From Parasitella parasitica (taxonomy: Eukaryota; Mucoromycota; Mucoromycetes; Mucorales; Mucoraceae): a stretch of DNA of 47,700 nucleotides. Below the pieces are notes generated by a model that saw only the letters and a program-made list of their open reading frames with translations, did no database searches and was not told where the DNA came from. The translations under genes and the position numbers were made by a program. This document shows positions 8,562 to 20,074 of the stretch, piece after piece. The stretch lies in assembly GCA_025201805.1 (NCBI GenBank), contig MU619299.1, forward strand, positions 17,807 through 65,506, written 5' to 3'. The first letter of the stretch is position 1, and every line of letters begins with the position of its first letter.

Positions 8562-11062
8562 ATGAATACGAATAACCCACTGCTACCTATCTCTTCAACA
8601 CCGGGGAAGAAGGCCAAAGACGCATCGCAAATCAAAAGAAGAATCACACAAGCATGCATTCTATGTAGAAAGAAAAAGGTAAATTTAGCCTTTGTGTCGT
8701 GAGTTATCTCGGTAAGTAACCTGTAAAAAAGATCAAATGCGATGGAGCCAAGCCAGAATGCGTTCACTGCCAGGATGCGAATATACAGTGTCACTATACA
8801 GAATATAAAAAGAGAGGCCCTCATAAAGGCTACGTCAGATTATTAGAGGAAAGGCTAGCACAATTAGAGAGAAGATTAACGAATGCTGGAGCCGAGATTC
8901 CTCCACCAATATCCGCTACCTCACCAACACAGCAGTACAATAGTCCTTTAGTAAAAGCTGGGTCATCCTCTCCTTTGTCAAATTGCAAACGAGATGGAGA
9001 TGATGACTTTCCTCCGCAGGACATTGTTACTCACCTCATTGATTTATTCTTCCAGTATATCAACTCAGTATTCCCTTTTGTTCATCGTGCGAGATTGAAA
9101 CAGTCTATCCACGAAGGGAATGTATCAAAGCCATTGCTATGGGGCGTCATGGCTATTGCAGCAAGGTAAATATCAATTGCATGTGCGTGTCGAAAACATT
9201 TCTCAATTCCACGATTAGATTTTCAGACCATCCCAGTATAAAAACAGATCCCCCATATTGGGCAGGCGAAAAGTTTGCCATGAAAGCAACTTCACTTATC
9301 AATGCAACGTTGTTGGAGCCTACCATTCCAAATCTACAATTCTGGGGTATCATGTCCTGTTTAGAATATGGTAGAGCGTCAGGTTCAAAGTAGGTTTTTC
9401 GCTCGTATTCTGTGGTAGTAGTAGTAGAGAAAGTGATTATTGACTCTATTAACTGGATAGAGCTTGGATTTACGGTGGTATTGCTGTCCGGATATGTCAA
9501 GAATTGGGGTTGAACAAGGAAGAGATTCTCAAATCCCCGATATTAGCAGTTGATGGTTCTATTGATTATGTGGCTATGGCTTTACGCCGGCGCATCTTTT
9601 GGAGCACGCTTTGTATCGACAAGTAAGTCTCTTTTCCAGCGTTTTTGGTTACACACGTTGCTTATTTCGAAATTATAGATTTGCTAGCACAAGCACGAAT
9701 CGCCCGCAAGGTTTCGACATTGGCGAATACGATGCTGAGCCCCCAACCCTCAGCGAAAGCCGTCTTTTGAGAGACCCCTTGCAGGGGTTTACTCTAGACC
9801 ATCTAGTCATTGCCAATGATCCTTTGATGGATGTCATTCCCCGCTATCTCCGTGTTTTGGAGAGATTTGGAGAGATTGCAAAGTACATGAGTAGAGCTAA
9901 AACTGCGGCAGCTATAGTTTCCTGGCCACCCATCGACGAATTCAGCATATTGGATGCTAAAATGCGTAAATGGCGAGACGATTTACCAGAAGCTTTTCAA
10001 TTTGGGCCTGGCAATGTTAAAAAGTATCGAAATTCTGCCAGTCAGAATTATCTCAATTTTTGGATTTGTTCACATGCGATGTATTGCACCGGTATGCTGG
10101 CATTGCACCGTGGCAGTTTAGCATACAGCGATTTATCTGCAGCAGAATTATCACAAGACACCTATGACCGTATACAAGCAAGCATCAGCGCGTGTAAAGC
10201 AAATGTCGAAATCGCAATGGACGTTTTCAAAGCTCTGCATGATATTTGTGGCTGGAATGTTTTACCCTACATGGGCTACTGTGCCTACATCTTTTCTACT
10301 GTACTTATGACATCGGCGTTTTCGTCTGATCCTATATCCTATCAAAAGAGCAGTGCTGGTTTGGTCATTTTGTTTAATACAATCAAGGTAAACGAGAAAT
10401 TAGAATGATCGTAAGCATACTGACCGATATTCTTTCAGTTGCTCGGTGCATACTGGCCAATGAGTGAAAGGCTTTCTCTTACTACTCGCGATATGCTTTC
10501 AGCTCACAGTCGATTGTATGACGGTCAGGAACAAGAATTTAACTACGAAACCACCCGGTTGGTACCTCCGCCGCTGCAGCAACAGCAACAGCAACAGACT
10601 ATGCACCTTCAGCAACAAAGAACTCTTTTGCAGCCTCCTGCTCAACTACAACAGCAGCAACCTCAACCTCAACATAAATTGAATAATCCAAATATTAACA
10701 CATTAGTACCTGTATCAGCTGTAGAGACCCCAAGTATCCCCGCAGCTTCATCATCCTTGTCATATACAACTTTCGTTCCAAATAATAGCATGATGCCCAT
10801 TCAGCAGCAGCAAGCTCAAACACAAGATCAGCAAATCAGTGTTTATCCAGTGCAACAAGGAAGCATGAATAACAATGATATTGACTTTAATAGTTGTGAG
10901 TTTCTGTACGATTCTGCGCTATTCGGTCAAATCATTTTCGATACATCCAAAGCTGAAATGAGCGTGGCACCCCAATATTCTATACCAACCTCAAATGCGC
11001 CAGTGTATCCTCTTTATCAACAGCAGCAACACAAACAAGCAACTACCCCGTGGGGCGTATAA
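8562..11062 (+). CDS. Zn(II)2Cys6 transcription factor with fungal-specific domain
   Basis: Nuclear transcription regulator of about 738 residues from six exons: 8562-8678, 8732-9165, 9219-9389, 9461-9622, 9679-10387 and 10439-11062. The DNA-binding cluster starts near residue 34: ACILCRKKKIKCDGAKPEC then VHCQDANIQC, spacing C-x2-C-x6-C-x6-C-x2-C-x6-C. It is followed by the linker KKRGPHKGYVRLLEERLAQLE, a short coiled-coil dimerisation element. An intron splits the cluster. The middle section (FFQYINSVFPFVHRARL to GRASGSKAWIYGGIAVRICQELG and LRRRIFWSTLCID) is the fungal-specific transcription factor domain (PF04082 type). The C-terminal 200 residues are rich in Gln (runs of up to seven) and Pro, a likely activation region. 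Target genes cannot be told from the sequence, and it is not clustered with an obvious pathway. Confidence 0.9.
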
Positions 11063-11984
11063 TTGACTTTTTATAATGTATAGTGTCAGAGCAAAACAAG
11101 TAAACTGGATATTTTTATTTGAGGAAAAAGACAGAGTTAACTGTAGTTTTCTCAACAAGTCAAGTCCAGTTAACTAGTGGCTATAATAAATACATACATT
11201 GCTTCGCGGTGCCTAGCACATACTGCCGCTGACCTGCTTGGCTTCACGAAATTCTTCAAGGTGTCTACTCTCATAATCGCGCCACGTCTGATAGTGACAT
11301 GATGGCTTTATTACTATGTAGTAGCATTTTTCAAAATTTTGCCACGACGATGTTAAGAGATAATAGTTTTTATCCACAACTTGTACTACTATTATGCATT
11401 TTCATGTTTTCTAAAAGAGTTATTGTTCCGTCTTCATAAGAGATGCTCATTTTTGTGGATAATCCGTTGTTACTAAAGAATTTAAAAAGTTGGGCAAATT
11501 AGCCTCAAACATCTGGGCAAATTAGTCTCGCACAAGTACGCAATTTCGCTCAAAAAAGAGGGNNNNNNNNNNNNNNNNNNNNNNNNNNNNNNNNNNNNNN
11601 NNNNNNNNNNNNNNNNNNNNNNNNNNNNNNNNNNNNNNNNNNNNNNNNNNNNNNNNNNNNNNNNNNNNNNNNNNNNNNNNNNNNNNNNNNNNNNNNNNNN
11701 NNAATCAAAAAAAAAAAAAAAAAAAAAATCCACTCATAAAAACGTATTTACTTGCAGTGATTTGGTGCCTTTTGAGAAAAGAAAAAAAACGATCAGTAAA
11801 AGGCTATATACGAGTAACAAAATACAAGAGGTAGTTTGATTATTTTTATGCCAAGTTCACATTGTGAATAAATGCACCTTCCCCCTTCACAGTAACCCCG
11901 CAACCGCCAACTTGTCCACAGCCCTATACAATTGATATACTTTGCTTTGTTTTATTTTATTTCTTGCTTGTATGCACACATAAT
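11063..11984. other. Intergenic with assembly gap 11563-11702
   Basis: AT-rich and non-coding in what is readable. A 140-base run of N is followed at once by a poly-A tract of about 22 nt (11707-11728). Left of the gap an 11-bp string GGGCAAATTAG occurs twice, 24 bp apart (11493 and 11517). Any reading frame across the N run is meaningless. Confidence 0.6.
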
Positions 11985-13148
11985 CTAATCAATTTGCATA
12001 TCATCGCTCTTTTCGTTGGAAGTCTTTTCGCCGTCTTTTCCGTCCACATCCAGATCCTTCACATCCTTCTCTATTTGAGCAGTTGCTGATGATTCCGTGC
12101 CTTCCAAAGCATTTTCACTCTTGAAGTTATCAATCTTATTATCAATCAAATTATGAAGAGCGATAACCGCACGAATCATGCTAGACAAATAAATCAACAA
12201 TAATTGATCGTTTGTCTTTGTGCTGAATGAATTGACCATATCGTTGTTTTCGAGATTGGGCAAAAGGTTGAAAATATCTTGCAGGTTGTAAATAATTTGG
12301 TGGTTGACAGGTAATTTACCACTGACGACTTTTTGCAAGTAGTCGCGGATTTCTTCAAGACGGCCTTGAAGACCTCCCAAGGATCCTAGTTGAGACGTGA
12401 TGCGAGTACTTAATGTGCCAACTGCGTTATCTTTAATATCTCTTAGCAGATGTTCAACGCCAATTTCTTCAGCCTCTTCTGCCACGATTTCTGATGGAAC
12501 ATGCATAAATGTTTTTGTTGTAGTGGTACCGTCCTAATAGTCTGGATTCAGTAAAATGGCATAATCTCTGTGCGATATCAAAATACTCACATCCTTGATT
12601 TCTTCGATAGCAAAATAAGCATCGGTAGGAATTTCTGCATCATTAGGCTTTACATCGACAATGACGAGCACAGGATTGGGTGTGTACCGTTTGAAGAGCT
12701 CATTGATTTCTAAATCTGAAGAACGAAGCTTGGGTCCACTATGATACCAACCAATCAGCTTTTCCTTTGCTACAGAAATATCTAAGTACCCATACTGCCT
12801 CTATGTTTGTGGTAGAGTCTCTTTACCATTCACTTTTTTAAACATATCGTTCATGGCTTCCACGTAGTTGTGATCCAAAAACCAAACTGAAGGATCCTTG
12901 GGATCTTCCTCGAAAGGGACTATTTACAACAGTCAGAATACACAAACAACACAATCGCATTGCAAAATCTTACCAGCAAAACTGTTGGAAACATTGACGG
13001 TTTTTCCCTTGTTCTGTCCAAGCAGTACACCAACGACGCGCTTCTTGGTATCCTTGGCAACACGGTTGTAATGATCCGTTGCAGAAAGCAGCACAAGAGG
13101 ATGAACATGAGCTGTGACGGAGGGTTGGACAGTTATAGTAGCAGGCAT
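11985..13148 (-). CDS. RPN8: 26S proteasome regulatory subunit RPN8 (PSMD7)
   Basis: Non-ATPase lid subunit of the 19S regulatory particle and partner of the deubiquitinase RPN11. It has 331 residues from four exons: 12974-13148, 12827-12919, 12591-12769 and 11985-12533. The N-terminal MPN domain is clear: [69 protein letters not shown]. The metal-binding JAMM residues are absent, as expected for the catalytically inactive RPN8 (SGPKLRSSD in place of the HxH...D pattern). The C-terminal helical part includes [19 protein letters not shown] and [13 protein letters not shown], typical of the lid helical bundle. The tail is Lys/Asp/Glu-rich ([20 protein letters not shown]), where eukaryotic orthologues also have an acidic tail. 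Divergent from RAB2 over a 281-bp promoter region. Confidence 0.96.
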
Positions 13149-13429
13149 TTTTACTTTAGATATATCAAGAAGAAAAAGGATATCAAATACAAAGCTCAGG
13201 CCCTAATGCTCATGCTCTTTATACACACTTACGCGTACAATAAGATGCCGGAATCCTATTAAGCCAGCGGATCGTGACATCATCTCGTATGCTACAGAGT
13301 TCCTGCTTCCTGATTGCCTTTGGGCCACTGGTTTGAGCTCGATGCTGAATTAAAAGGGAGCTGAATACTATTTCTTTCTTTTTCCGTCCTTTTACTGCCT
13401 GCTTAAAAGAGACATCCGAGAAAGACCTC
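13149..13429. promoter_or_regulatory. Shared divergent promoter, RPN8 / RAB2
   Basis: 281 bp between the two start codons, head to head, with no coding sequence. It must hold both core promoters. No known binding site could be named with confidence. Confidence 0.5.
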
Positions 13430-14539
13430 ATGTCTAATTACAACTACAATTACATCATAAAGGTTTTTGACCTCTGATCTTTGATGAAACAGCATATTAA
13501 CATGTAAAATTTGTTGAACAGTATATCATTATTGGTGATACAGGTAAAAAGAAAAAAAAAAAAAAAAAAAAAAAAAAATAGCGAAATTACATACTAAGCG
13601 TGTACATTAGGCGTAGGAAAAGTAAAGTATCCAAGAAAATCATCCGAATGTCTATGCTTTTCGGAACTAATGTATATTCTGTAGTCATGTATTTTGTTGC
13701 AGTTTACAGATAAAAGATTCATGCCAGCTCATGATTTAACCATTGGGTAAAGTATATGGCTTGAAACGTTTCAAAAAAGGGGAAGGGTTTCTTTATTAAC
13801 ATTGTTTCTAGAGTTGGATTCGGCACTCGTTTTATCACAGTGAATGACCAACCAATAAAACTGCAAATTTGGGATACAGTGAGTTATGTACAAGTACAAG
13901 CTAAAGTGTATCTGTACTCATTACATGTAGGCTGGACAAGAATCATTTAGATCAATTACACGAAGTTATTATAGAGGCGCTGCCGGTGCTTTGTTGGGTA
14001 AGGCTTTGTTATGATTTCAGGCACCAACTAATTTATTTACATGTATGCTAGTTTATGACATAACAAGAAGAGATACCTTTGAGCATCTACCAGTTTGGCT
14101 GGAAGGTAGTATTGTGGCTATTTACATGTAAGGTACAAAAGCTGATTGCACATTGCAGATGTCCGCCAACATGCCAACCCAAACACTGTCATCATGCTGG
14201 TCGGCAATAAGAGCGATTTGGAAAAGAATCGACAGGTTTCAAGAGAGGAAGCCCAGAAATTTGCCCAAGAAAATGATTTGTTCTTTCTGGAGACATCTGC
14301 TAAATCCTCTGATAATGTAGAACGAGCTTTTGAACAGACGGCAGCAGAAATTCAAAGGAAGATTCAGAGCGGTATCATCGATATGAACAGCGAGGTAAGT
14401 AGTGCTTTTGCTGCCTAGTTTTTTTTTTATCATTCCAACAACAATTGGCTAGACAAATGGTGTCAAACTGGCCCCTCCCCAAGGCGGATCTTCTTTGCCC
14501 TCTGCAAACAGTTCCTCGAGCAGCGGCGGATGTTGTTAA
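13430..14539 (+). CDS. RAB2: Rab2-type small GTPase
   Basis: Membrane-traffic GTPase of the ER-Golgi and late endocytic route, 212 residues (the usual Rab2 length). Nine exons: 13430-13462, 13522-13543, 13611-13621, 13685-13746, 13812-13878, 13931-13997, 14052-14105, 14159-14394 and 14453-14539. All GTPase motifs appear after joining: P-loop GDTGVGKSC, switch I region [36 protein letters not shown] and ETSAK. The Rab2-specific [20 protein letters not shown] is present, and the C-terminus ends in GGCC for double geranylgeranylation. Exon 3 is only 11 nt (GC GTA GGA AAA) and encodes the Val-Gly-Lys core of the P-loop. The intron before it carries a poly-A tract of about 27 nt. A simple read-through would miss exons 1-7 and see only the last third of the protein. 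Confidence 0.95.
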
Positions 14540-15239
14540 AGTAAATGTCAAAAAACATTACCCCTCTTTTATTTCATACTCTATCTCGTCCTTACATCTA
14601 ATATCACATCAAATAAACTTTTTTTCATTGTTACACCTTGAGATGAAGTGAGGATTATTTTCATTTGAGCAAACGTCAATACAGTTTTAAACATTGTTGT
14701 GTTAATATGGTGCGCGACGATAAAAAATGACTTTAAGGAAGCTGCTGTTTCGTCCTTGCTGATATTGGTGCAACATGTTCTTTTCGTTATCGATGTCTGA
14801 ACTGGGTTATATTATCATACAAAAACTTTTTGTGTCCTGAATCTACATATATCTACGCAATGGTTCAGTCTCTTCTATGGGCACCATTGCAGCATTGATA
14901 CTTGTTTAAGGAGGCTGTGTTTCACAAACTGTCGCATAACAATCCAAAAATGTCTTGCAATTAATGAAGACTGACGTTATTATGGAAATATTCGTCTTTT
15001 ACACTAACCCATAAAGACGCAAAATAGCATTAAAGCTATAGTTTGGGGCAACTAGGAATAAATCTCTGGTGTACATGTATTGATGAATATGCTGTTGTGA
15101 TATAGCAGCTGACTGTGGACTGAATAAACGTTACTTGGTGAAAGGCAATTACATACAAAAAAATAATGATCAATTGACGCAATAGTGGCTTTCTCTCTGT
15201 CTCTCTCTCCCTCTCTCTCTCTTATTTTCATCGATTCAA
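14540..15239. other. Intergenic; polypyrimidine tract before SPO11
   Basis: About 700 bp with no gene recognised. A CT-rich tract (15189-15222, mostly TCTC) lies just upstream of the SPO11 start codon, similar to the pyrimidine tracts near fungal transcription starts. Confidence 0.45.
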
Positions 15240-17029
15240 ATGCCAACATTCAACGAAATCACAGATAATAAAGTTGATGCCACTTCATTCAACGTCAGTG
15301 TCCCTGATATTCTTGATCATGAAGCATCGAGTAGCACCTTCCCGTCATCGCCATTTTCTACCTATCAAACTGATTCTAATGTGCCAAATGATGCCACAAG
15401 GACGGCACCATTATTATCTTCCACTGTAGAAAAGTCAAGAGAATCATTAATGTCTGAAATTGAAGATACAATTGAGCAGATCTTTGCTTCTATAGCCATT
15501 GGAGAATCATTCAAAGTACCCACGACATGCAGACCTCCATCGACTCTGCAAAACCAAAAGTAAGGCCATGTGCCTTATGTAGTGATGAGGGATAAACTAA
15601 TACATTGCACGCTTGCTTATATACCTGCAGAAGAAAAAGACCTCCAGCTGCTGCAACCGCAGCATGTAGCGATGTTGCCAACGCTAGTAGTGGCAATACT
15701 CGCAATCTAACACTCTCAAGTAGCAGCAAGTCAACTCAGGCTTTGGCTCGCTATCTCTCTGTTTTACAGATGATTTATGAAGCGATTGCGCATAGAATTA
15801 TGCTGACAAAAAGAGACATATATTATCGAAACGTCGAACTGTTTAGCAAGCAGTCTGTTGTGGATACAGTAATATATTGCTATCGTATTAGGAGGGGTGT
15901 TATTACTCGTACTGATGATTACAAAGATTGTAGATGATATGTCTCGTCATTATAATGTGCCGCGATGTTCACTAAATGTTGTTAGTATAATCGCCGACAT
16001 CTATATGGTTGACCAAACGGGACTGATACATTCCTAGAGTGCAGCATCCAAGGGCCTTGTATTTGGGCCAATTATTATAAAGTTAAAGAACAACAAGACG
16101 TTGGATTGTAGTTTTAGCAGTGCGACAACAACAACAACAACAACAACAACAGTAACAACAGCTGATGATGGGCAAGTAAGTTTGCCGTTGAATACAACAC
16201 GTACATCTGTTTACAAATTATTGTTTCGACTTTATATGTGCAGGGGATATTGATACCTCCTGTTCATCAAATAGTTCAAGTACAGTGCAAAGCAAAATGT
16301 ATGATTGTAGTCGAAAAAGAGGCTACATTCCGCTATCTAGTCTCAATTGGATTCTGTCAGTCCTTACCCGAGAGCTGTGTATTAGTTACGGTAAGTATAT
16401 CTTGTACAATGATAAAAAAAAAAAAAAAAAGGCTCAATGGCAGAGTCCCATTGTAGGGCAAAGGATACCCTGATTTATCTACTAGACAATTTGTTAAATA
16501 CTTTTCGACCCACTTTACCATGAAGCGTATACTTGCACTTATGGACGGAGACCCACACGGGCTCGATATTTATGCTACCTACAAGTGGGGGACGAGGACC
16601 ATGTCGTTTGATGTGTTCAACTTGGCGGTAAACAGTATAGAGCTGATTGGGCTAACATGTCGAGACCGTCAAGAGTGAGTTTGGTGGGGGTGGGGTGGAC
16701 AGATGCAGATTTTCGAGAGCTAAAACAACGTGTACAGATTTCACATATCTCCGCAATGCCTGATCCCTTTGACAGAAAGAGATAGAGCAAAGTGCTTGAC
16801 CATGGTTAAAACGTACAATCAAAACGAAACGCCAGGACAGAGCCAATTGATCGAGCGAGGATGGCAAGACGTGGACACTCAACTAGCGTCGCAAGGACAT
16901 CGGTCATACATACGGGAGATCAACTATCTGCTGCAGTCAGGCCATAAATGTGAAATACAAGCACTTAATGATAGCGGCCCTTTCAGCTTGACAAACTACT
17001 TGATCAAGAAACTGGGCAAATATCAATAA
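15240..17029 (+). CDS. SPO11: SPO11, meiotic double-strand-break endonuclease (TopoVI-A-like)
   Basis: Catalytic protein that makes meiotic DNA double-strand breaks by a tyrosyl transesterification, acting in the nucleus with a TopoVIB-like partner. 468 residues from seven exons: 15240-15559, 15631-15868, 15927-15980, 16038-16175, 16244-16390, 16457-16674 and 16738-17029. Domain order: a non-conserved Ser/Thr-rich N-terminus, then the 5Y-CAP/winged-helix domain with KRDIYYRNVELFSKQSVVD, where the catalytic Tyr is 171 or 172. AASKGLVFGP follows, then a Toprim domain with the metal-binding Glu in MIVVEKEATFRYL and the DxD in ALMDGDPHGLDIYATYKWG. All catalytic residues are present, so it should be active. 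An ACA repeat encodes nine Thr in a row at 16125-16151, directly after the winged-helix domain, as a polymorphism-prone insertion. EMC3 follows 125 bp downstream on the same strand. Confidence 0.93.
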
Positions 17030-17154
17030 CAGCAAATATCTACACCAGCAGCAGCAGGGCCAATCAAGCTCCGTTGATATATAATAATAGCCATTTGCTT
17101 TGAAAAATAAATTGCTCCCTTGTTTCTTTACTTTTTTGATACAAGACAAACAAC

Positions 17155-18282
17155 ATGGCAGATTCGTAAGTAACATCACAGGCTGCTACATTTAGACATG
17201 GCTTTTTTCTGACAGCAGCTTACATTGCAAAATCAACAGACAACGGATGATTCTGGATCCTGGTATGTTTCTGCATTACAAGCTTCTTTTCACACGCGAT
17301 ACTAACTCGCCCAACAAAGCTATCCGTGATTGGGTTCTCATACCCATTCTGTTCGTGATGGTCCTCGTAGGCATTCTTCGCCACCACATTACAATTCTCA
17401 TTACAGGCGCACCAAAGACGCCGCAATTGAAAGCTATTCGTGAGTCGTAAGTTTGTCTGTCTGCCTTTTGTTCGTTTCTTGAGAATTCAAGCTGCTCTCC
17501 ACATTCCATGTAGAAAGGCATTGTTACGAGGATTGCGGCTACGAACGGTGGGCAATAGCATCCCACAGCATGCTTTTGCTGTTCGCAAAGCGTATCTAGC
17601 GGATGCATTTGAAAAGGGCAAGTATCTTAAAAACCCTGATGCCAACAAGGAAGGAGCAGCGCCAGCAAATCCCATGGCAGACCCTGATATGATGGAAGGA
17701 ATGATGGAGGGCATGAAGAAGCAGATAACCAACATGGTGCCTCAAATGGTGATTATGGGATGGATCAACTTTTTTTTCCAGGGATTCGTAGTCATCAAGC
17801 TCCCCTTTCCTCTGACACCTCGCTTCAAGCAGATGCTGCAGAGTGGTGTCGATACTCGCGATATGGACGTCACCTGGGTCTCCTCTCTTTCCTGGTACTT
17901 TCTCAATCTGTTTGGACTCGGTAGTGTATTTTCTTTAATTCTGGGTGACAACAATGCAGCAGGTGTAGACATGACAGCCATGAGCTCAATGCCTGGTATG
18001 ATGCCTGGAATGGGTGCCATGGGTGGTGCCCAACCAGGTCAGCCGCAGGATTTCAACAAGATGTTTCTGGCCGAGAAGGAGAATGTCATTATTACGCCTC
18101 ATGTGTGGGATTTAGAGGACGTTGAAGAAAGGCTGTTGAAAAAGTATGGCAAGACCATTGCCTCAAAGACAACAACAGCAAAGTGCGCCACTGAGCCCGC
18201 CAGTGCTGAATCAATAAAGAAAAAGGAGCCTTCTGTGCGTGAAAAGATTCAAAAGGTTCAAAAGAGCAATAAGCGTCGATAA
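17155..18282 (+). CDS. EMC3: ER membrane protein complex subunit 3 (EMC3)
   Basis: Core subunit of the ER insertase EMC, a member of the Oxa1/DUF106 superfamily that inserts weakly hydrophobic and tail-anchored transmembrane segments. 316 residues from four exons: 17155-17165 (11 nt), 17219-17262, 17320-17446 and 17514-18282. It starts MADSLHCKINRQRMILDPAIRDWVLIPILFVMVLVGIL, with the family ILDPxIRDWV signature and the first membrane helix. Then come the conserved GAPKTPQLKAIRES and the cytoplasmic coiled-coil segment. A methionine-rich stretch (MMEGMMEGMKKQITNM) leads into the second helix MVIMGWINFFFQGFVVIKLPF and RFKQMLQSGVDTRDMDVTWV. The third helix is LSWYFLNLFGLGSVFSLIL. Two further Met/Gly repeats (MPGMMPGMGAMGG) and a Lys-rich tail follow. 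A clear ACTAAC branch point is seen in intron 2. Convergent with the aspartic protease, 35 bp between stops. Confidence 0.95.
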
Positions 18283-18317
18283 AAGAAAAAGTTTAATAAA
18301 AAAAAAAAGAAAAGAAA

Positions 18318-19641
18318 TCAAGGCCGTGTCCTGGCCAAGCCTACACGAGTATTTCCAAAGTCATAGACTGAATAGTAGCTTCTTAAAAATGTATCGCCCA
18401 GGATGACAAGCGGTGTATTGGCTTCGGCAACACCAGAATAACAGAGCCCGCTCTTGTCGCCTGACGCCTGGGACATTTTGGCTCTTACTAAATCCTTGAG
18501 AAAAAGGGGAAAGTCTTGATCTCCAAGCTTGATACTAATGGATTCTGTAGAATCGCTGTCTGCAAAACTGCATGGCATTCTCCAGCCGTACATGGGGTCG
18601 TATTTTGCATCTGGGATGGCCTTATGAATGGCGTTGGACACTGCACTAGGTACGATAATAAGCGTGGTTCCAGTGTCAACTATAGCAGGCATTGCAGAAT
18701 GAAGAACATTGACCCCTCCAATTTCTACACCTGTCATGTCTACTTGCCAGTACTTTTTGAGTGTCACTGGGACGTATTTCAGTTCACCCTCGAAATGGTT
18801 TTGATTAATGTCACCAAACAACTATAAATAAACGTAAGCTTGTCGGTTCTGCTTGCCGCTGCTGGTGTACTTACAATTTCGCCTTTGCCGCCATCACGAT
18901 TATGTCCCAGATGAAAGCTGACGATTGGAGAAGGAATGGAACCAGCCATATGTAAATCTTCAACAATTGAGGCCTTGATGCCCGTATAAGCCAAGGGAGG
19001 GAAAGCCAAGCCAAAGATGCCGTCCAAAAACTTGTCTGAGGCAAATTCTGGTGTCTCATCACTCACCAAGCCAATTAGTTGCTGAGGCCGAGTGACGTTT
19101 CCCAAATGTACAGCATCCATGGCCGTATATCCTCGCACACTGGAACCGTCGCCGTAGGAGAGCTGCCATGTTTTGCTGTTTATCTCTTTGTAAGTGGATG
19201 ACTTTGAGCCGTCAAAGCGATTATGTGTGCTGCAGCTAGACCCACATCTGGAAGAAGGCACCCAGATATCCGAGCTGCCCGTGTCAAAATCTACATTGAA
19301 CTTTTGTGGCGGTGTGCCAATGGCAATTTCTCCAACGTATTCAATATCGACATAGGCACTAAACAGCTCGATTGCTGCGTTGCTGGCAGAATTCAATCTG
19401 GAATTTAGCTTTTCGTCCACAATCCCATATTTGGCTAAAGATCGCTTGACTCTTGCGGGTGTATTCATGCGACTGCCTTCAATGAAATCGAGGCCGACGC
19501 TATAGTACAAGGAGCTCAAGTTAGTTGCTATCAGTGGGTGATACGCATAGAATACTACTTTAAATGACTAAGCTGAGCTTCAACTACCATCAATAGCACC
19601 AGTGCAGTGGCGGACGCTACTAGGCTTAGTTGCTTGACCAT
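18318..19641 (-). CDS. Secreted aspartic protease (pepsin family A1, rhizopuspepsin-like)
   Basis: Extracellular or vacuolar acid endopeptidase, 403 residues from three exons: 19559-19641, 18875-19499 and 18318-18821. The N-terminus is a signal peptide ([22 protein letters not shown]). It is followed by a propeptide of about 65 residues with [13 protein letters not shown], in which the basic cluster is a possible processing region. The first catalytic Asp is in [15 protein letters not shown], the flap Tyr in [12 protein letters not shown], and the second catalytic Asp in [15 protein letters not shown]. One disulfide fits CGSSC near residue 125 and another the MPCSF...GLCYSG pair. [24 protein letters not shown] is the usual C-terminal block. 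No GPI signal is seen, so it is probably secreted soluble. It diverges from the LDH-like gene across 433 bp. Confidence 0.93.
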
Positions 19642-20074
19642 CTTGTAGGCGATATTTGTTGGGATGCAGATGTAAATAAAAGCTGTAAACAAACTTTTGT
19701 CTCCCTTTATATATTGTACATGTACCTCTATGGCGATATAGCCCGAGGATTTTGGATCAAAGACTTTCATCAAGTCACCGAAGAAGCAAGGCTGAATCAA
19801 TTTGACACAATTGGCATGTGTAGCATAACCTCTATATCGATGACGACTTGGTAAAATACGATAGATGCATGAATCTTGTAATTAATCACATGCCATGCGT
19901 TTTTGCCAGTGCTTTGATATTCAAGATATACAATACGCTTGGATTTATCAGAAGCCATATTTTCTAAGCTGGAAATTACCCTCGGGTAGATTCTTGTCTT
20001 TCCTCCTCCTTCCCCCCTCTCCCTTTGTTTCTCCATCATTCTTGTAAAATTCTCCTCTTTCATAAACTGTTATC
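19642..20074. promoter_or_regulatory. Divergent promoter region, aspartic protease / LDH-like
   Basis: 433 bp without a gene. A strong pyrimidine-rich tract at 19997-20030 (CTTTCCTCCTCC and neighbours) lies about 45-80 bp before the LDH-like start and fits its core promoter. No specific operator recognised. Confidence 0.45.

Noticed and set aside
11482-11733. Minus-strand frame spanning the N gap
   Set aside because: Made mostly of undetermined bases.
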